Assembly (NCBI GenBank): GCA_016617855.1
Contig: JAECUM010005006.1
Span: forward strand, 62,001 to 126,000
Source of the DNA: Megalonaias nervosa
Lineage: Eukaryota > Mollusca > Bivalvia > Unionida > Unionidae
Length of the DNA stretch: 64,000 nucleotides
Direction of reading: 5' to 3'
Part shown: positions 34,691 to 46,975 of the stretch, one piece after another
Layout of the letters: each line of letters opens with the position of its first letter
Position numbering within the stretch: position 1 is the stretch's first letter
Notes under the pieces: generated by a model
Seen by the model: the letters and a program-made list of their open reading frames with translations, nothing else
What the model was told of the DNA's origin: nothing
Databases searched by the model: none
Made by a program: the position numbers and the translations under genes

Positions 34691-34815
34691 ATAATAGGGG
34701 ATAATGAGGGTTTATGGTCACAAGAACATTAAAAGGACAGTTCAGGTTGAGAAAGTACTGAAGAGAATTTATCATGGACTTCTAAGTTGGCATATGCTTG
34801 TTTGTCGACTGAGAC

Positions 34816-36620
34816 AGACATACTAGCAACCCCAGTCATTTTTCTGATATTGAAATAAGTGCAAACACTTGATTTCTTCATATAGATCTGTTTAACAGCA
34901 TTCCAAAACAGTTTCATTTTTTAAAATATCTCTGTTAGAAAAAAAGTTACACAACTTTTAAGTCCAAAATATTTACAAATTTCTAGAATTTGTGTCTTAT
35001 ATAAATGTATTCAGATTATGTGGCAGTCATGGAACCGAAGTAAAATGTTCTTTCCATAAAAAATGTTCTTTCTTTTTTGTTGCGCTATTATTACGAAATT
35101 TGATATTCTGATTGCATTTTTCCTGCTGAATTCAATGCTCTTATTAAATCTGTTGTCCGACTTCAGTCTTTTCATTTATAAATGAAAAGCATATAAACAT
35201 TTCACAACTTTTATGACAGTTGACTTGATACAAATATATCACATTAGCAGTAATTCATATGCATGTAAAACAACTTCAAAAACAACAAAAATACAATGTT
35301 TATTCATAATTGTCATAGAAACAATGTTGCAAGACCTAATTTCAAGCAAACTGTGATGTTAAACAATGTCACTTAGAACTAACGTTTCAATATCATATAC
35401 ATGCAAAAAGATCTGTCACTTTCATTCTTTGTATATTTTTGTTTTGTATTTTGAAAACATTATTGATCCTATCAAATGTTATCAATGCATTGGGAATTTA
35501 AGAACCCACTTTAAGTGTGCGTGTAGTTAATTTGCAACGCTTGTCAAAGTAAAACAAAAGAAAAAAATAAATTTAAAAAATGTTCATACCGAAATTTTGC
35601 ATTTGTCTGATAGTGATGCAATGTTTTTACCATGATGTGATTTTTTTTTTTTTCCTCATTATTTCATCAATGTCCCATTACAAAATCTAAACAAATGCAA
35701 TAATATAATGAATATAAGGTTGAACATACTTTAAACCAATTACCATTTGTCAGTTCTGATATTTACAGCATCGAGAACTTGGGCCTATTTATAGTGGTTG
35801 AAAATCTACGCTTTGAGTGCTCATTTTGTGACTGTATACTGTCTGAACGATACAACAAGTGTTAATACAATAAAAACTATCAAAAAATCATCTTACCATG
35901 TTCTTCTGGCACACCAATTTGTACGAAATTAATAATAAGTTTAGTTTTGGAACATCAGTTGTGGAAAATTTGACATAGTTATCAGCTGTTAGAAAATTCA
36001 AATATGGCGGACAATGTCGACACGGGGAGATTCAAATATTTTACAAATTCAATGCTCGTTGCGGTTGGCTTATAAATGTTTCCGATATATAAATTTGGTA
36101 GCAAAATTAAGCTTGGAATATGCCAATTGTGATGATACATGATGCATTTATTTAAATTGCCAAACTTTTGGTCAAATCTGCGTCAAGTTTGAGGGATTAT
36201 ATCTTTGTGTAGGAATATCACAGGAACATGCTACAACCACTGACCGAATTGTTTACATCTCCTCTGATTGGATTGAAAATTTCATGAATATTCATGAAGT
36301 TTTAATAACCCGCCTTTTATAACAAAGAAGAGGGGTGTCATGCGACCCCGGTATGATCAATGCTTATTTCCAATGACGCGTGAAATCTGTTAATTTCGAT
36401 GATTATAAAGTAATAATTCTATTAATATAGCGTCAAATATAAAAAGAAAACGTAACCATTATAGATAATTTTATTGGCTTTTACAATGTATAAAATGTGT
36501 TGCAATCAGATGACATGTATTGATGCTGCAATGAAAATTCTACACTTGGTCAACAGTTTCATCAGATTTCCAGGTAAACTGGTGTCATGTCCATGATAGA
36601 CCGGGGTTGCTAGACATACT
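34816..36620. mobile_element. MULE-like element with 9-bp target duplication
   Basis: The 1787-bp element (34825-36611) starts AGCAACCCCAGTC and ends GACCGGGGTTGCT, inverted with one mismatch, and is flanked by AGACATACT at 34816-34824 and 36612-36620. The target phrase is known from the intact array units (GAGACAGACATACTAATC), confirming an insertion. A 9-bp duplication suggests Mutator-like, though the TIR is short. The interior is AT-rich without any open frame over 65 codons. It is non-autonomous. Confidence 0.75.
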
Positions 36621-37650
36621 AATCAATGTAAAAGTGGGCTTCATTGTTTAAAGTGAATGAAAAAAAAAGTGATAGTTATCTATGTCACACATTTAAAAGG
36701 TCCATCAAGTCAGCACATTGGACAGATGTCATGGGTTTAAGTCCATTTTTCAGCATGGCAGCCAGCATAACTCTTTACCTCAAGAGTGTATGGCTTTGTA
36801 GGCAGTTGATATACATGTACGAAGTTACACAGTGAAGTGTACTATAAATAGAACATCTGTTACCTATTTGACTACATAGACATAGGCCTGCCTGTTAACT
36901 GTTATAGCAGCGTAGTGTATGTTACATTTTGATTTCAGGTTCTAACAAGTCAGGTTTATCATGTTATGGTGTTGTCTGTCCATTAACTTTCACACATTAG
37001 AACCAGAACTTTGTATCCATTGGGGTTATTTGCATGGAACTTTTGTCTAATTAAATATGACTAGGTGGTGTGCAAGATCATGGTTACAGGCGGGAAATGT
37101 AATTGTGATTTGTGTTGTACAGTTGGAACCACTGAATATGTTAATGAAACTTGCACCAGTAGGTAATGCATTTTATGGTGATGCTTTGATAGTGGTTTTC
37201 ACGTGCAGATCCTAGAGTATTCTAGCATTCATAGCAATTGATGTTACTATTGCTGATTAGTAGCCCCTTTTCTCTCGTAGCAAAAGAACCTGTTTCATAT
37301 TAGGATATACTTTTCCAAATTTTTAAGTTTTTGTTGCCCAACTTTTCATAAAAATGTAAACTACAACCACAATTTTGATTTTACCAGTCTTAAAGTCAGC
37401 AAGACCTGTCGGTCAAATTCTGTAATTCAGTACCCAGATTATTTCTATCCAGGGTCCATTGAGTACATGTCATTTTCGTGGAACAGATTAATTTAGATGC
37501 TGTATAGTATGCTGCCTGCCTTCATGGGTATTGCCCATTATATCCGTGAAACTGAGGATAATGAGGGTTTGTGGTAACAAGAACGCTGAAAGGTCATTTC
37601 AGCTCAGGTAATTGCTGAAGATTGTGCCCCACCCCCACCCCCAAAAAAAA
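36621..37650. repeat. decayed array unit after the MULE-like insertion
   Basis: Resumes with AATCAATGTAAAAGTGGGCTTC, then CACATTTAAAAGG, the ATGTTAATGAAACTTG phrase (37139) and GTTTGTGGTAACAAGAACGC (37566), matching array units but strongly diverged. Confidence 0.65.
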
Positions 37651-37654
37651 CAAT

Positions 37655-38515
37655 TCGGAAAAAATTTGTTATTGAGTCAACAGTGTTATATGTATATACC
37701 AGTTAACAATAAGGGAATAAGGTGGGATATAAAATGTGGGAATAGTTATCACATGTATGGTAGCTTGACAACATTTAAACTGTTAAAATAAATTGACACT
37801 CATTTTAGGCATTGTATGTTATAACAAAAAAGGGCATGGTTTATTTGTCAATCAATTGCTAGTGATTTCACTCACTGTAGAACAGGCGGTTTCTTTGAAG
37901 TATGTCGAAGAGGCTTAAGTCTAACCTGCTATTGTATAGAATATGAAATGAGTGCACGTTGTGGGGGTGGGGGCAAATAATGCACTCCACAGGGAGAAAC
38001 GGCGTGTCCTTTTTGAGAATTTCACGTGTATTGGACCCGAAAAATGGAGAATATTTAGTGAAGAAAATGCTTAAATATGCCGCAAAAATCTTCCCGATGG
38101 TAGGTCCCAATCTGTGCGTTTTCGGATTCAATCTCCCGACTTGGCTTTTGAAAAGATTTATTTTTTGCATGACACTCCAGAATAACTGTACGGTATAACT
38201 AAATTTATTCAACGACTATTTGAATTCTTTGGAAATTAATTAATTCTTTCTGTACATTTGAAACTTCAACACAGAAGGGGCATTTTTCATTGGAACGTAT
38301 TCGGATTTCTTGGAACTATTGGAATTAATAGGACTTTTAGTAAATTCATTCACCTTGCTGTAAGTTAATTTCTTTCACTCCTGTATTTTGAGAATTAAAT
38401 TATTTTCAATTATGCAACACTTGTTTGTTTTGCTGTTTCTTGTTGCGTAGTTCAAGTCCCTGCAGTCATAACACGGGATTGATGGCAAAAGTAAAAGATC
38501 AATGAGCAAAATTAA
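37655..38515. other. DDX6 intron, nothing firmly recognised
   Basis: Frames of 114 (minus) and 79 (plus) codons overlap at 37868-38212 but neither resembles a family I know. Since the next feature is the minus-strand hAT exon fragment, this may be part of the same element. Confidence 0.35.
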
Positions 38516-38521
38516 CATTTA

Positions 38522-38905
38522 TTACTTACCCTGCCTGGATTCATGTTTGGTGACACACTCCTTCGAAATATCACAGCCAGTTGTAAATGAATTGACGACT
38601 TGTGCCTTGATATATATATCACAGAACATCTGCTTTAACTTTGTCTCGTATCTCAGCCACGGACACCCAAGTATCCAGCTGTCAAGAAATTTTCGGGAAC
38701 TTTTGACCCATTCATCATGATGTGGTGTTGCACTTGAAACTTCCATCACTACATGTAGATGATGTTGGACTGCCAGATATAACATCATGTTCAGTGACTG
38801 TGTTGTCTGATGAATTTGCACTAAATCCAAATGCTGTTAATTTTGTTACCTTACTCTTAGGATGAGATGATGAATATGCAACGTCTAACTTACGTTTACC
38901 CATGA
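38522..38905 (-). pseudogene. hAT-type N-terminal exon fragment with TTF/BED-like zinc finger
   Basis: From ATG at 38903 the frame MGKRKLDVAYSSSHPKSKVT runs to SGSPTSSTCSDGSF; after a frameshift near 38730-38760 it continues WVKSSRKFLDSWILGCPWLR, then KQMFCDIYIKAQVVNSFTTG and KHES. This is the pattern of TTF-type fingers in ZNF862/KIAA1586-like hAT-derived proteins. The second Cys of the first pair is Tyr (FCDIY for FC.LC). The end at about 38527 reads CAGG then GTAAGTAA, a perfect splice donor, as if it were a first coding exon. Broken by frameshift, so probably a dead element. Confidence 0.6.
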
Positions 38906-38909
38906 TAAT

Positions 38910-39455
38910 GTTGCACTGTTGACACTATATAATTCTGATCAAGATATTTTTCCATTTGCTTTGTATTTATACATGGCAATTGGTACTTCAAAGGTAATCA
39001 GTTTTCTCTGAAGTTTCAGCAAAACTATTTTATTGGTATATTTAAAAAAACAACAGAAGGATTAGCCATCGTTCAATTAATTGTAGCTGTTTCTGTTCGC
39101 GTCCTCAGAGGTAGGTCAATTGTAGGTATAGTCTGGTAGTATGATTGTGTCACAGCATACAGTACTCAGGCCAGATGTCAATATAAGTGGATTATGATGT
39201 AACAGTGCACTGTAAAGATGAGTTTGTCAATACGAACAAAGGATATGTGTATGTAACAGATAGATTCCAGTGCATTGTGTATCCAAGTTTGTGGCTTCCT
39301 TTCATGGTCCCTTTGAATTTCTCCACTCCAAATCCATGATTGTATGTACAAATTAAACAGCCTTGGCTGTTGCCAGAAAAATCGCCAGATGGTATATTTT
39401 CTCGCCAAAAAGGGAAAAAATTGCAATTTGCGACATTGGCAAAGCCCAGGATGAT
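38910..39455. other. DDX6 intron, nothing recognised
   Basis: No exon, RNA gene or named repeat. Confidence 0.5.
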
Positions 39456-39806
39456 CCCTGCCTGTCAGACATTTAAAAGTTATGTTGAGACAGCTTGTCA
39501 GACTGAGATGGACACTACTTGCAGCAGAAGCGGGCTTAATTTTTTTTAAGTGTGAAAGAAAGAAAAAAATATAGCCTTAATTGTAGCAAATTTGAATTTC
39601 CAAGTGATGCCATAGAATGTCTAGCCCATTTACACAACCTTGTGTTTGAAATGTGGATGTGACAATCATGAACAAAAGATGGAGCATGCCGGGGTTCATT
39701 GTTTTCAAGTCTGGGGATGAAAGGTCTTCACCAAGGTTACAATGAGAGTGACTTGTAATTATTGTGTTGTAGAAGAAAATGATAATTTGAAAAACTTCAT
39801 ATAGGC
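39455..39806. repeat. decayed array-unit relative
   Basis: CTGTCAGACATTTAAAAGTT, GTCAGACTGAGATGGACACT and ATGAACAAAAGATGGAGCAT follow in the array order. Shows that the ~1.05-kb unit family is dispersed over this intron; a further scrap is at 42468-42535. Confidence 0.75.
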
Positions 39807-41300
39807 AGACCTGCCAACCCTCATGATTTTTGGTGTAAATTTCATGACTCTTGATAGCAATTCACGGATTTATGCCGCATGCAAAAAAGTCATGAATTCT
39901 CATCTGCTTAAATTGGGAATAAAATAAATTTTAGCCCGTTAAGTGCTAGTCAGGATGGCAGCAGTGGTCACAGTTACCCACAACAGTCCTGTATTGCTAG
40001 TTGCAATGTTAGAAGAACTATATCCAACAGTTACAGTGTGCCCTTAGCAGGCATTGTAAAGTATATAGTCTATATTTACAACAAAAGTTTTACAAATACT
40101 CGTGAGGAAAACCTGGGCCCAGCTGATTTTTTTAGCACATGTATATTCTCATAGCAACTGTATTATTTTTTTTAACCAAACACTAAAGACAGCTTTTCGA
40201 GTGTAGGAATTTTGAGATATTGAAAAATTGGAACGTATCGTAATTTGCTCGAGTTCACATTTTGCCACGCATAAGCCAACACCACTAATCAATCGATGTT
40301 TCATCTTCTGGATTAATACTATTTCGTAATTACGCTACACTACAGTTAAAATGTTTTCACCTCCAGCAAAAAAGATGTATTCCACAAAAAGTGATGTATA
40401 GATTGGAGTACAGCAAAAATTGGCCTTGCATTCAGCTGTCAAACATTGATGTACATTATGCTTTTTGCACAGTAGTGTGGTGTGAGTGTTAGAATTGGGC
40501 ATGTGCACAGGGGCTCATAACATTGCTTACAATTTACCTGTCATGTACTATAAAAATTACATAGAATATGTATTACAGATAAATTGTAAGCAACAATAAT
40601 AACCCCTTTGGGCATGCATCACAGAATTAGCCACTTTGCCTGGCCCAAAAAGACTGAAATGTTCCATTTCGGTGATCTACATGCCTGACAGCAAAGCCTG
40701 AGGTAATCAAACAACTCTTCAAACTTCCTCTCTTTTTGAGAAAAACAATGGCAGCTGAAAAGGAGCAAAATCATTAGAAGAAAATGGGTATTTTTCAGAA
40801 AATTCTGAAAAAGAGAGAATGATATTGATAAGGATGTGAAGAATAAATTCTCCTTCAAATGACTTGAGCATTGCATTGAATTGAAGACCTTGGTCACATT
40901 TTTATTGAAGAGAAGTTGCATGTCACATCAGTAGATACTGTGTTGATCACAGCCTTCCTAAATCAGACATTGTTCAATGGTGGGCATCTAAAAGAATGTC
41001 CAGGTACCCTGTATTGAACAAAGTTGTGCGTGCAGCATTATCCTTCTTTCATTGGCTAGTGGACGAGTCCTTGTTTAACAATGGTTCACATCGTTCAAAG
41101 TCGGCTAGCACAAAACTCGAACTTGAAATGCTGTGTCTCCTGAAGGAAGTGGTTATCAGCAAAGCAAGAGTGATCATTTGCCATTGCTTTGCAGTGATTA
41201 TTGGATTATATAGCATAAACACCAAAGCACACATTCTGTGGTCACTGCTTTGTAGGCAGAGCTATTCCAGAGATGTTGCATTGGACACTTCAAAGAGTTT
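39807..41300 (+). mobile_element. hAT-like element, relative of 14959-16389
   Basis: Starts GCAGACCTGCCAACCCTC and matches the 14959 element for 800 bp (GCCCGTTAAGTGCTAGTCA, GGATTAATACTATTTC, CACAAAAAGTGATGTA and the decayed hairpin at 40520-40590). Beyond 40620 it keeps transposase sequence missing from the other copy. A right terminal repeat and target duplication could not be located. Confidence 0.7.
40940..41235 (+). pseudogene. hAT transposase C-terminal dimerisation remnant
   Basis: After a frameshift the + strand reads DIVQWWASKRMSRYPVLNKV and VRAALSFFHWLVDESLFNNG. WW..KR..YPVL.KV.RAALSF is the hAT C-terminal dimerisation motif. The upstream 40620-40930 stretch is stop-ridden. It cannot give a functional protein. 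Family call is by motif recognition only. Confidence 0.7.
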
Positions 41301-41307
41301 TTGAGAG

Positions 41308-41510
41308 CCAGGGTTCCCATGGTTCCTGAATTCCTGGAAAAGTTTTGGAATTTAAAAAAAATTTTAAGGGCCTTGAAAAGTTGTGGAGTTTCTCTGAACC
41401 TGGTAAAGTTTTGGAAAAGTCGTGGAATTTCTGACGGTGGAATTCAGAACATTGATAACTGCTAATTTCATGGAGTACTAAGCACTGATTCAAAAACTTG
41501 TTTAGAAAAA
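41308..41510. mobile_element. CAGGGTTC-family MITE copy
   Basis: Starts CAGGGTTCCCATGGTTCC, with GAAAAGTTTTGGAATTTAAA and GGGCCTTGAAAAG phrases and an end at AGCACTGATTCAAAAA. Collinear with 45186-45375, the two differing by about 15% by eye. Confidence 0.65.
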
Positions 41511-43302
41511 GACACAATTATGATCGATAAATAGTTGATAGTGCAGGATATTGTGGTCCTTGAGTTTTGTGTAATGGTATGGAAATGTGGAATTTGTGTC
41601 ACATCTGCAGGAACGCTGTAGAGGACAGCCAAGGTTCTGATAAGATAACCCTATCTACACCTTGGCGGATTGAATAGATGTTTTAGTGCTTTGACCTAGT
41701 GACATCTATTGGATTTCAGGAGTTGCCTCCCTTGGGATGTAATGCCAACTAACCAGTAGCGTGCAACAGTGGTGCATTGTAAGTTTAACATCGAAAGTTT
41801 GACTATGTACCAAAGGGAAGCCATTACAGATGTATTTGAGTGAAAGGTATTTGTGCAAACACGTACCAGCAGTGGAAAAATGCTTATTTATCTGTTCCCT
41901 CAAGTTGTGTGCTCCCCTGTGGGTGGGGGGTGGGGGGACACATCTCTCTGAGGTGTATCCCTCTTTCATTACAAATAGCTGCTCAATTTGACCTCATTTT
42001 AGAGGCCTGGTTGAGCATCATAGAAGATTAGTGTGCAGGTCTGAGTGATTTAGAGGGTCAAGGTACTAAGAGTTGCAAGAACAGCTCCAGAAATCCACAC
42101 AAATTAACTCCCTTGCAGTGCCAAGTAGATGTACATAGCTTAAGGACTAAGAACAGTCTCCAAATTAGAATTGGGGCAACATCCATAGGGACTGGGAGAA
42201 AATAACTTTTCATTTTATACCAAGTAAGAGATCTATATATTACCTTGGGAAAGAAAAGAGATCATAATGTAGAAACAAAGTGCTCATTAGTTTCTTTGAC
42301 AGTTTGAATATGTGAATTTATATTCCCAAGCTGATGTACTTCAGCTACCCAGGTGAGTGACATCAGGCCCTCTTGTGCCTCATATCTGGCATCACATTAC
42401 TTATGTTTTAGTGACTGGAGGCTTGTGGTTTATTCAGTTAATTGATTTGATCCAGTCTGGTGGTGATGATAGTTTTCCCTGTCAGACCATCAAAAGTTTT
42501 GAGATTGCATGTCAGACTGAGACAGATTGATTATTTCATTCAAGGGTCAAATTTTCCAGTGTGTTAAAAAGAAAAACGTTGAAAGTGTCTGCAAAACTAA
42601 AGTGGATTCATCTGTTTCATATACATATTATTGTGAGATTTATTAATTAATGATTATTTAATAAAGTTGAAAATGGTGGATTCATAAATATTTTCCATAA
42701 TCATAAATGTTATTGTAATTAGAAATAATTGTATTTGGAGGTTGTTAGTATAAATAACTTGATAAATGAGGTTTGATGCCTGGCCCATACAATCTGAAGC
42801 TTTGTTGGATAATTTAGTGAAAAAGCAACTTTTCGTATAGTTATTGTTTTGTAAGAAAACTGCAGCTATTGCATATAAAAGGCACATAAAATACCTGCAC
42901 ATTAATAGTGTTTGTCTTGCCTCAGAATGACCAGTCACAGGTATCACTTTACTGGTGCCAATGGCAATAGCACCAACACCAAGATTTGTTAACATTTTTT
43001 AATGACATCTTTGTCAATCATTGCATTTAAGCGAAATGTTTTTTTTATATTATTCTGTGTGTTGCTGTATCTCTGAAGCTTAGTTTGATATGCCATCTGT
43101 CTTGCTTCCCTGCAATGGCAACATCAGTGACATCAAGATGTGTCATAGTTGTGAAATACTACCTCTGATTTGGAAAAATGCCAGATTTCTTAAGGAATTT
43201 CTGCATCACCTACCATTCTCAGGTATGACATTCATTTACTTGATTAAAATTACTGAGCTTTCATCTAGTCAAGGTTTATAGTTTTAAAGTTTAAATTTGT
43301 GG
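41511..43302. other. DDX6 intron, mostly unrecognised
   Basis: Only a scrap of the array family (42468-42535) is recognised. The 113-codon minus frame at 42654-42995 has no identifiable family. Confidence 0.5.
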
Positions 43303-43633
43303 GAGACCGCTCCAGTGGCCTAGTGGTTAGAGCGTCCTCTTCGGATGCGGGAGGTCGTGGGTTTGATCCCCGGTCGAGTCATACCAAAGACTTACAAAAA
43401 TGGTACTAACAGCTACCTCGCTTGGCGCTCGGCATTAAGAGGTTAGTGTTAGGACTGGTCGGCCTGGTGTCAGGATAATGTGACTGGGTGGGACATCATG
43501 CTACATGTCTGCGGCATGATGCCCCAGTGCTAGACATCACTATAAACTGCCTCACTGCAGACATCGTAGCGATATGACTGAAAAATTGTTAAAGCTACGT
43601 TAAAAATCATAATCACATCACATAAATTTGTGG
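43292..43633 (+). mobile_element. tRNA-derived SINE with perfect 11-bp target duplication
   Basis: SINE 43303-43622 is flanked by TAAATTTGTGG at 43292-43302 and 43623-43633. It starts GAGACCGCTCCAGTGGCC, with A box TGGCCTAGTGGTTAGAG and B box GGGTTTGATCCCC, then the standard body and the 3' phrase AAAGCTACGTTAAAAATC. Together with the 9600 copy this is the best-preserved member here. Confidence 0.92.
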
Positions 43634-44089
43634 AAGTATTTTTTCAAAGAACACTGGAATACCTGTTAGATTGTTGAAATAGACTCTATTACAGCTCACA
43701 TGTCTCAGATTTAGAAATATCCCCACTTAGGAGTGACAATAAATACCTACACACTGTTGACCTTGCCATGGTTCTAAAGTTTTATCAAGTTTTAAGCTGT
43801 ACACAATTCTTTTAATATCCAAAGACTTGCATACATTGAGCAAAGGATCCAGTGAGATATTTAGGTGCTTCACAAAATAGAAAAACTTGATTGATAAAAT
43901 GATTTAATTAACTGTGGCTACTAAGAGCATGCTGCTATATGTTAACAGCTCCAAGGATTTCATATCTCTTATGGCTCAGGCATCCAACAAATTTAATATT
44001 ACTATCTTTATGGCTCAAAGGAAAGAATCGCTCAATCATTAAATATTTTCAGTAAACTAATATACTTATATGTAATTTCAAGTTGGTAA

Positions 44090-44250
44090 AGATGTGGTTT
44101 AGTTGGGTATACATGACACATCCACAATTGTGATGTTTCCCAATATGACAACCACAGCAGCCATCTTAAAAATTTTGTTTTTGTTAACCCTTCGGAATGA
44201 TTGGTCATTATCAAAATGGGATTTTCATTAAATGACTTCTTATGATGCAG
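44090..44250. repeat. 'CCAATATGG' family repeat fragment
   Basis: About one and a half units: CCCAATATGACAACCAC, CAGCCATCTTAAAAAT, GGGATTTTCATTAAATGACT, TTCTTATGATG, matching 7310-7990. Confidence 0.6.
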
Positions 44251-45182
44251 TGTTGCACATAAGATCCTAAGGGCAGGGGAAACTCTGTCTCCCATCCCCT
44301 AAAGTTGGGATGTGATGTTTTAGAAGAACAAGGGAAAATAAAATGTAACACACTAATAGTACTATAAAAATTTGATAATTTATTTAGACAGTCTCACCAC
44401 ATTACTTTGTGGCTTGCATTGCACTATCATGTTTTACTTGGACACTTAAATTATTGCAATAAAAGCTGCGTCATATGTTAGGTAACTTTTGAAAATATTG
44501 ACATGTTTGAATATCTGGTTAACCTGAAATGAGCTGCACCATGGAATTTTCTGTTCGAATCTTGCTTGCACTTAACAGTATACGCTTATTTACCAGTATT
44601 TATTACAATATATACTGACGTTTTCTGAATTGATTTTCTTCTGAGATGAATAAATCATAATTTAAATGTCAAATCAGGAACTTACATAAATTTGGTCTCC
44701 TTTTTTTTTCCTTTTAATCTCAGAATGTATTCAATCTTTATGGGGTGGGGGGGAATTTAGCATCAGATAAGCATTACACTGATGGCTGCCAAACAGTTTA
44801 CATAGCAACTCAGAAGACTACCACAAACTTTAATGTTTTCATTGCTAGATGCATTGTTTTAAAATGGATATTCATCACCATATTTCAGTTTGTATCATCT
44901 TTCATGCCTTTGGCTATTGCTAGTGCCAACAAAGACCTGTATGGAAATCCACTAATAAAATTGCAGGAGCCTTGCTCAACTTATGTATATTTAATTTTGT
45001 ATTGTGTGATTATCCATAAATGAGGGTAGGAGTTCGGCCTACATATCTAATTGTATGTATGGTAAACATGTTTACTAAGTTTGAATTCTAGATACAGCCT
45101 TGTTTCTGTCCTTAGAATTTTCTAGAAACGAATTCTGTTTACAGTTTGATGGAAATTTACAAAAGATGATTAGGGATCTGTA
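44251..45182. other. DDX6 intron, nothing recognised
   Basis: No exon or named repeat; the 92-codon frame at 44745-45023 resembles nothing I know. Confidence 0.5.
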
Positions 45183-45185
45183 AAA

Positions 45186-45375
45186 CAGGGTTTCTGGAGT
45201 CCTGGAAAAGTCTCAGAATTTAAAAATAAATTTCAAGGGCCTTGATAACTCATGGAATTGCTCAAAACCTTGCAAAGTTTTGGAAAAGCCATGGAATTTC
45301 TGACAATGCAATTAAAAAAAAAATTGATAACTGCTAATTTCATAGAATGCCAAGCACTGATTTAAAAAAGTTAGT
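45186..45375. mobile_element. CAGGGTTC-family MITE copy
   Basis: Starts CAGGGTTTCTGGAGTCCTGG and follows 41308-41510 in order (GGGCCTTGATAA, CATGGAATTTCTGAC, TTGATAACTGCTAATTTCAT, AGCACTGATTT). Confidence 0.65.
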
Positions 45376-45389
45376 TTCAAACACTTCAT

Positions 45390-45720
45390 CCTAAAGAAAA
45401 TGGTGCCAAAATGATGTCCAATATGATCACCACAGGGGTTAATCTTGAAAATCATTACTTCTGAACAAAAAGTAATACTGCCATGGTGTTTTCACCAGAA
45501 GGCTTCTTGTATCTGGTTGATCGTAAATGAAAATGATCCAGTTCAGTCATCCAACATGGACACCATCATCCAATATGGACATCACAGTGGCTGTCTTAAA
45601 ATCTGCATGGGTTTTTCACCAAAAGTCTACTAATGACATCTAATTGGTCATGCATGAAAATTGTGCCTCTCTGACCTCCAATATGCACACTACAATGGCC
45701 ATCTTGAAATTCTGTTTACT
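45390..45720. repeat. 'CCAATATGG' family array, ~2.5 units
   Basis: Three occurrences of the TCCAATATG/TCCAACATGG phrase and two of the CACCAGAAGGCTTCTTG/CACCAAAAGTCTACTAAT phrase, period about 130 bp. Confidence 0.65.
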
Positions 45721-46846
45721 GCATTTGACGTTAGCTCTAAGGTCTCCACCATCAGTATATCACTAGGGACTTTTAATCTAAGGTAAACTCAGCTAATCAA
45801 TTAGCAAAAGAGCTTTGAAATAGAATGGCAGGTGTGAACAGCATACAGAAATATGAAATGCCAACAGTATGAATGAATGAGACAGTATTCTGCTTAAGTT
45901 TGACAAACACAAGTTATAACCACTGGCAAGAAAGAGTACTCTCCCAAATTAATGTAGTTGACTGCACCTCTATTTCCTTCCCTAAAAGCCCCTCGATCTA
46001 CAATGTTTTAACCTTCACCTAGTTTAACAGAACATGTTTGAGTTTCTATTTAAAATGAAATGCTTAATCCTTGTATTTTTGTGGACTATGAACCATACAA
46101 AAACCTTTTCCCAAGTTTATACAAAGTTAATTATAGTGCTTGAAAATTACATTTTTTTCCTTGAAAAGCATACGAATCAAGTACTTGACTGATAATTTAA
46201 TAGCTGCTTTTACATGATGTTTCTCAGTTGCATTGTATCTGCTTGGATTGCATTTGGATGCTTCCTCTTACAGGGTATCATGCAGCGATAAAGCAAAATT
46301 CAGTTCTGATGGGCAGTTATCATTTACCCTTGATTGTGGCAAGTAGCTTTGTATGCATTTTGTTGCCTTGAAGGTGTGAAAAACTGGTCTATTGGTGTAA
46401 ATAATCTAATCCTGAATTGTCATGTAAAAAGGCTTTGACCTTGGAAATTAAGTAGCAGCCTTGAACTGAACGATTTTCAAATCCATTCCTAGAAAAATGT
46501 TTTTTTTGTTTCTTTTTCAGTTTATCATTTATCATACTGTTTTGCATTTGTGCTCTCAGTTTACTTCGAAATGCATTATTTCATATGCATTCAGTTTGCA
46601 TTTGTGCTCAGTCTTTATTCTGTTTGCATTTGTTCATGAATAAAATTCATTAAATTTCAGTTGAAATTAATGGAAAGAAAAAGGTCAAGTTGTATGACAT
46701 TCTTTCTTTGCTTACCAGGTCATGCAGAAGCTCGAAATCATGAAATTAGTTTCATAGATTTCAGGTGAAATGAATGCTTTAAATATTTTCATGTTGCAAG
46801 TCTACTCCATGTTCTTGGCATCTCATGATGTTCTTTTTCATTGCAG
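45721..46846. other. DDX6 intron, nothing recognised
   Basis: A short CAGGGTTC-family-like phrase (CTTGAAAATTACATTTTTTT near 46140) and a local duplication of TCAGTTTGCATTTGTGCTC near 46545-46625. Otherwise unremarkable. Confidence 0.5.
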
Positions 46847-46975
46847 AAAAAACACCTACAGAACCCATACGAGATTAACTTAATGGATGAACTGACGCTG
46901 AAGGGTGTAACACAATACTATGCATTTGTCCAAGAGAAGCAAAAGGTCCATTGCCTCAACACACTCTTTTCTAAG
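46847..46975 (+). CDS. DDX6: DDX6 exon: interdomain linker and start of RecA domain 2
   Basis: A 129-nt (43-codon) phase-0 exon after ttgcag and before gtaata. The translation contains [18 protein letters not shown] and [20 protein letters not shown], a near-exact DDX6 family signature. This is the linker between the two RecA domains and the first elements of domain 2, the face that in known structures binds partners such as EDC3, PAT1, 4E-T and LSM14. The final Lys codon precedes the donor. The donor GTAATA is weaker than the others in this gene. Confidence 0.96.

Noticed and set aside
37868..38212. Overlapping 114-codon minus and 79-codon plus frames
   Set aside because: Neither resembles a known protein; overlap in opposite strands suggests compositional chance or an untranslated part of the nearby hAT element.
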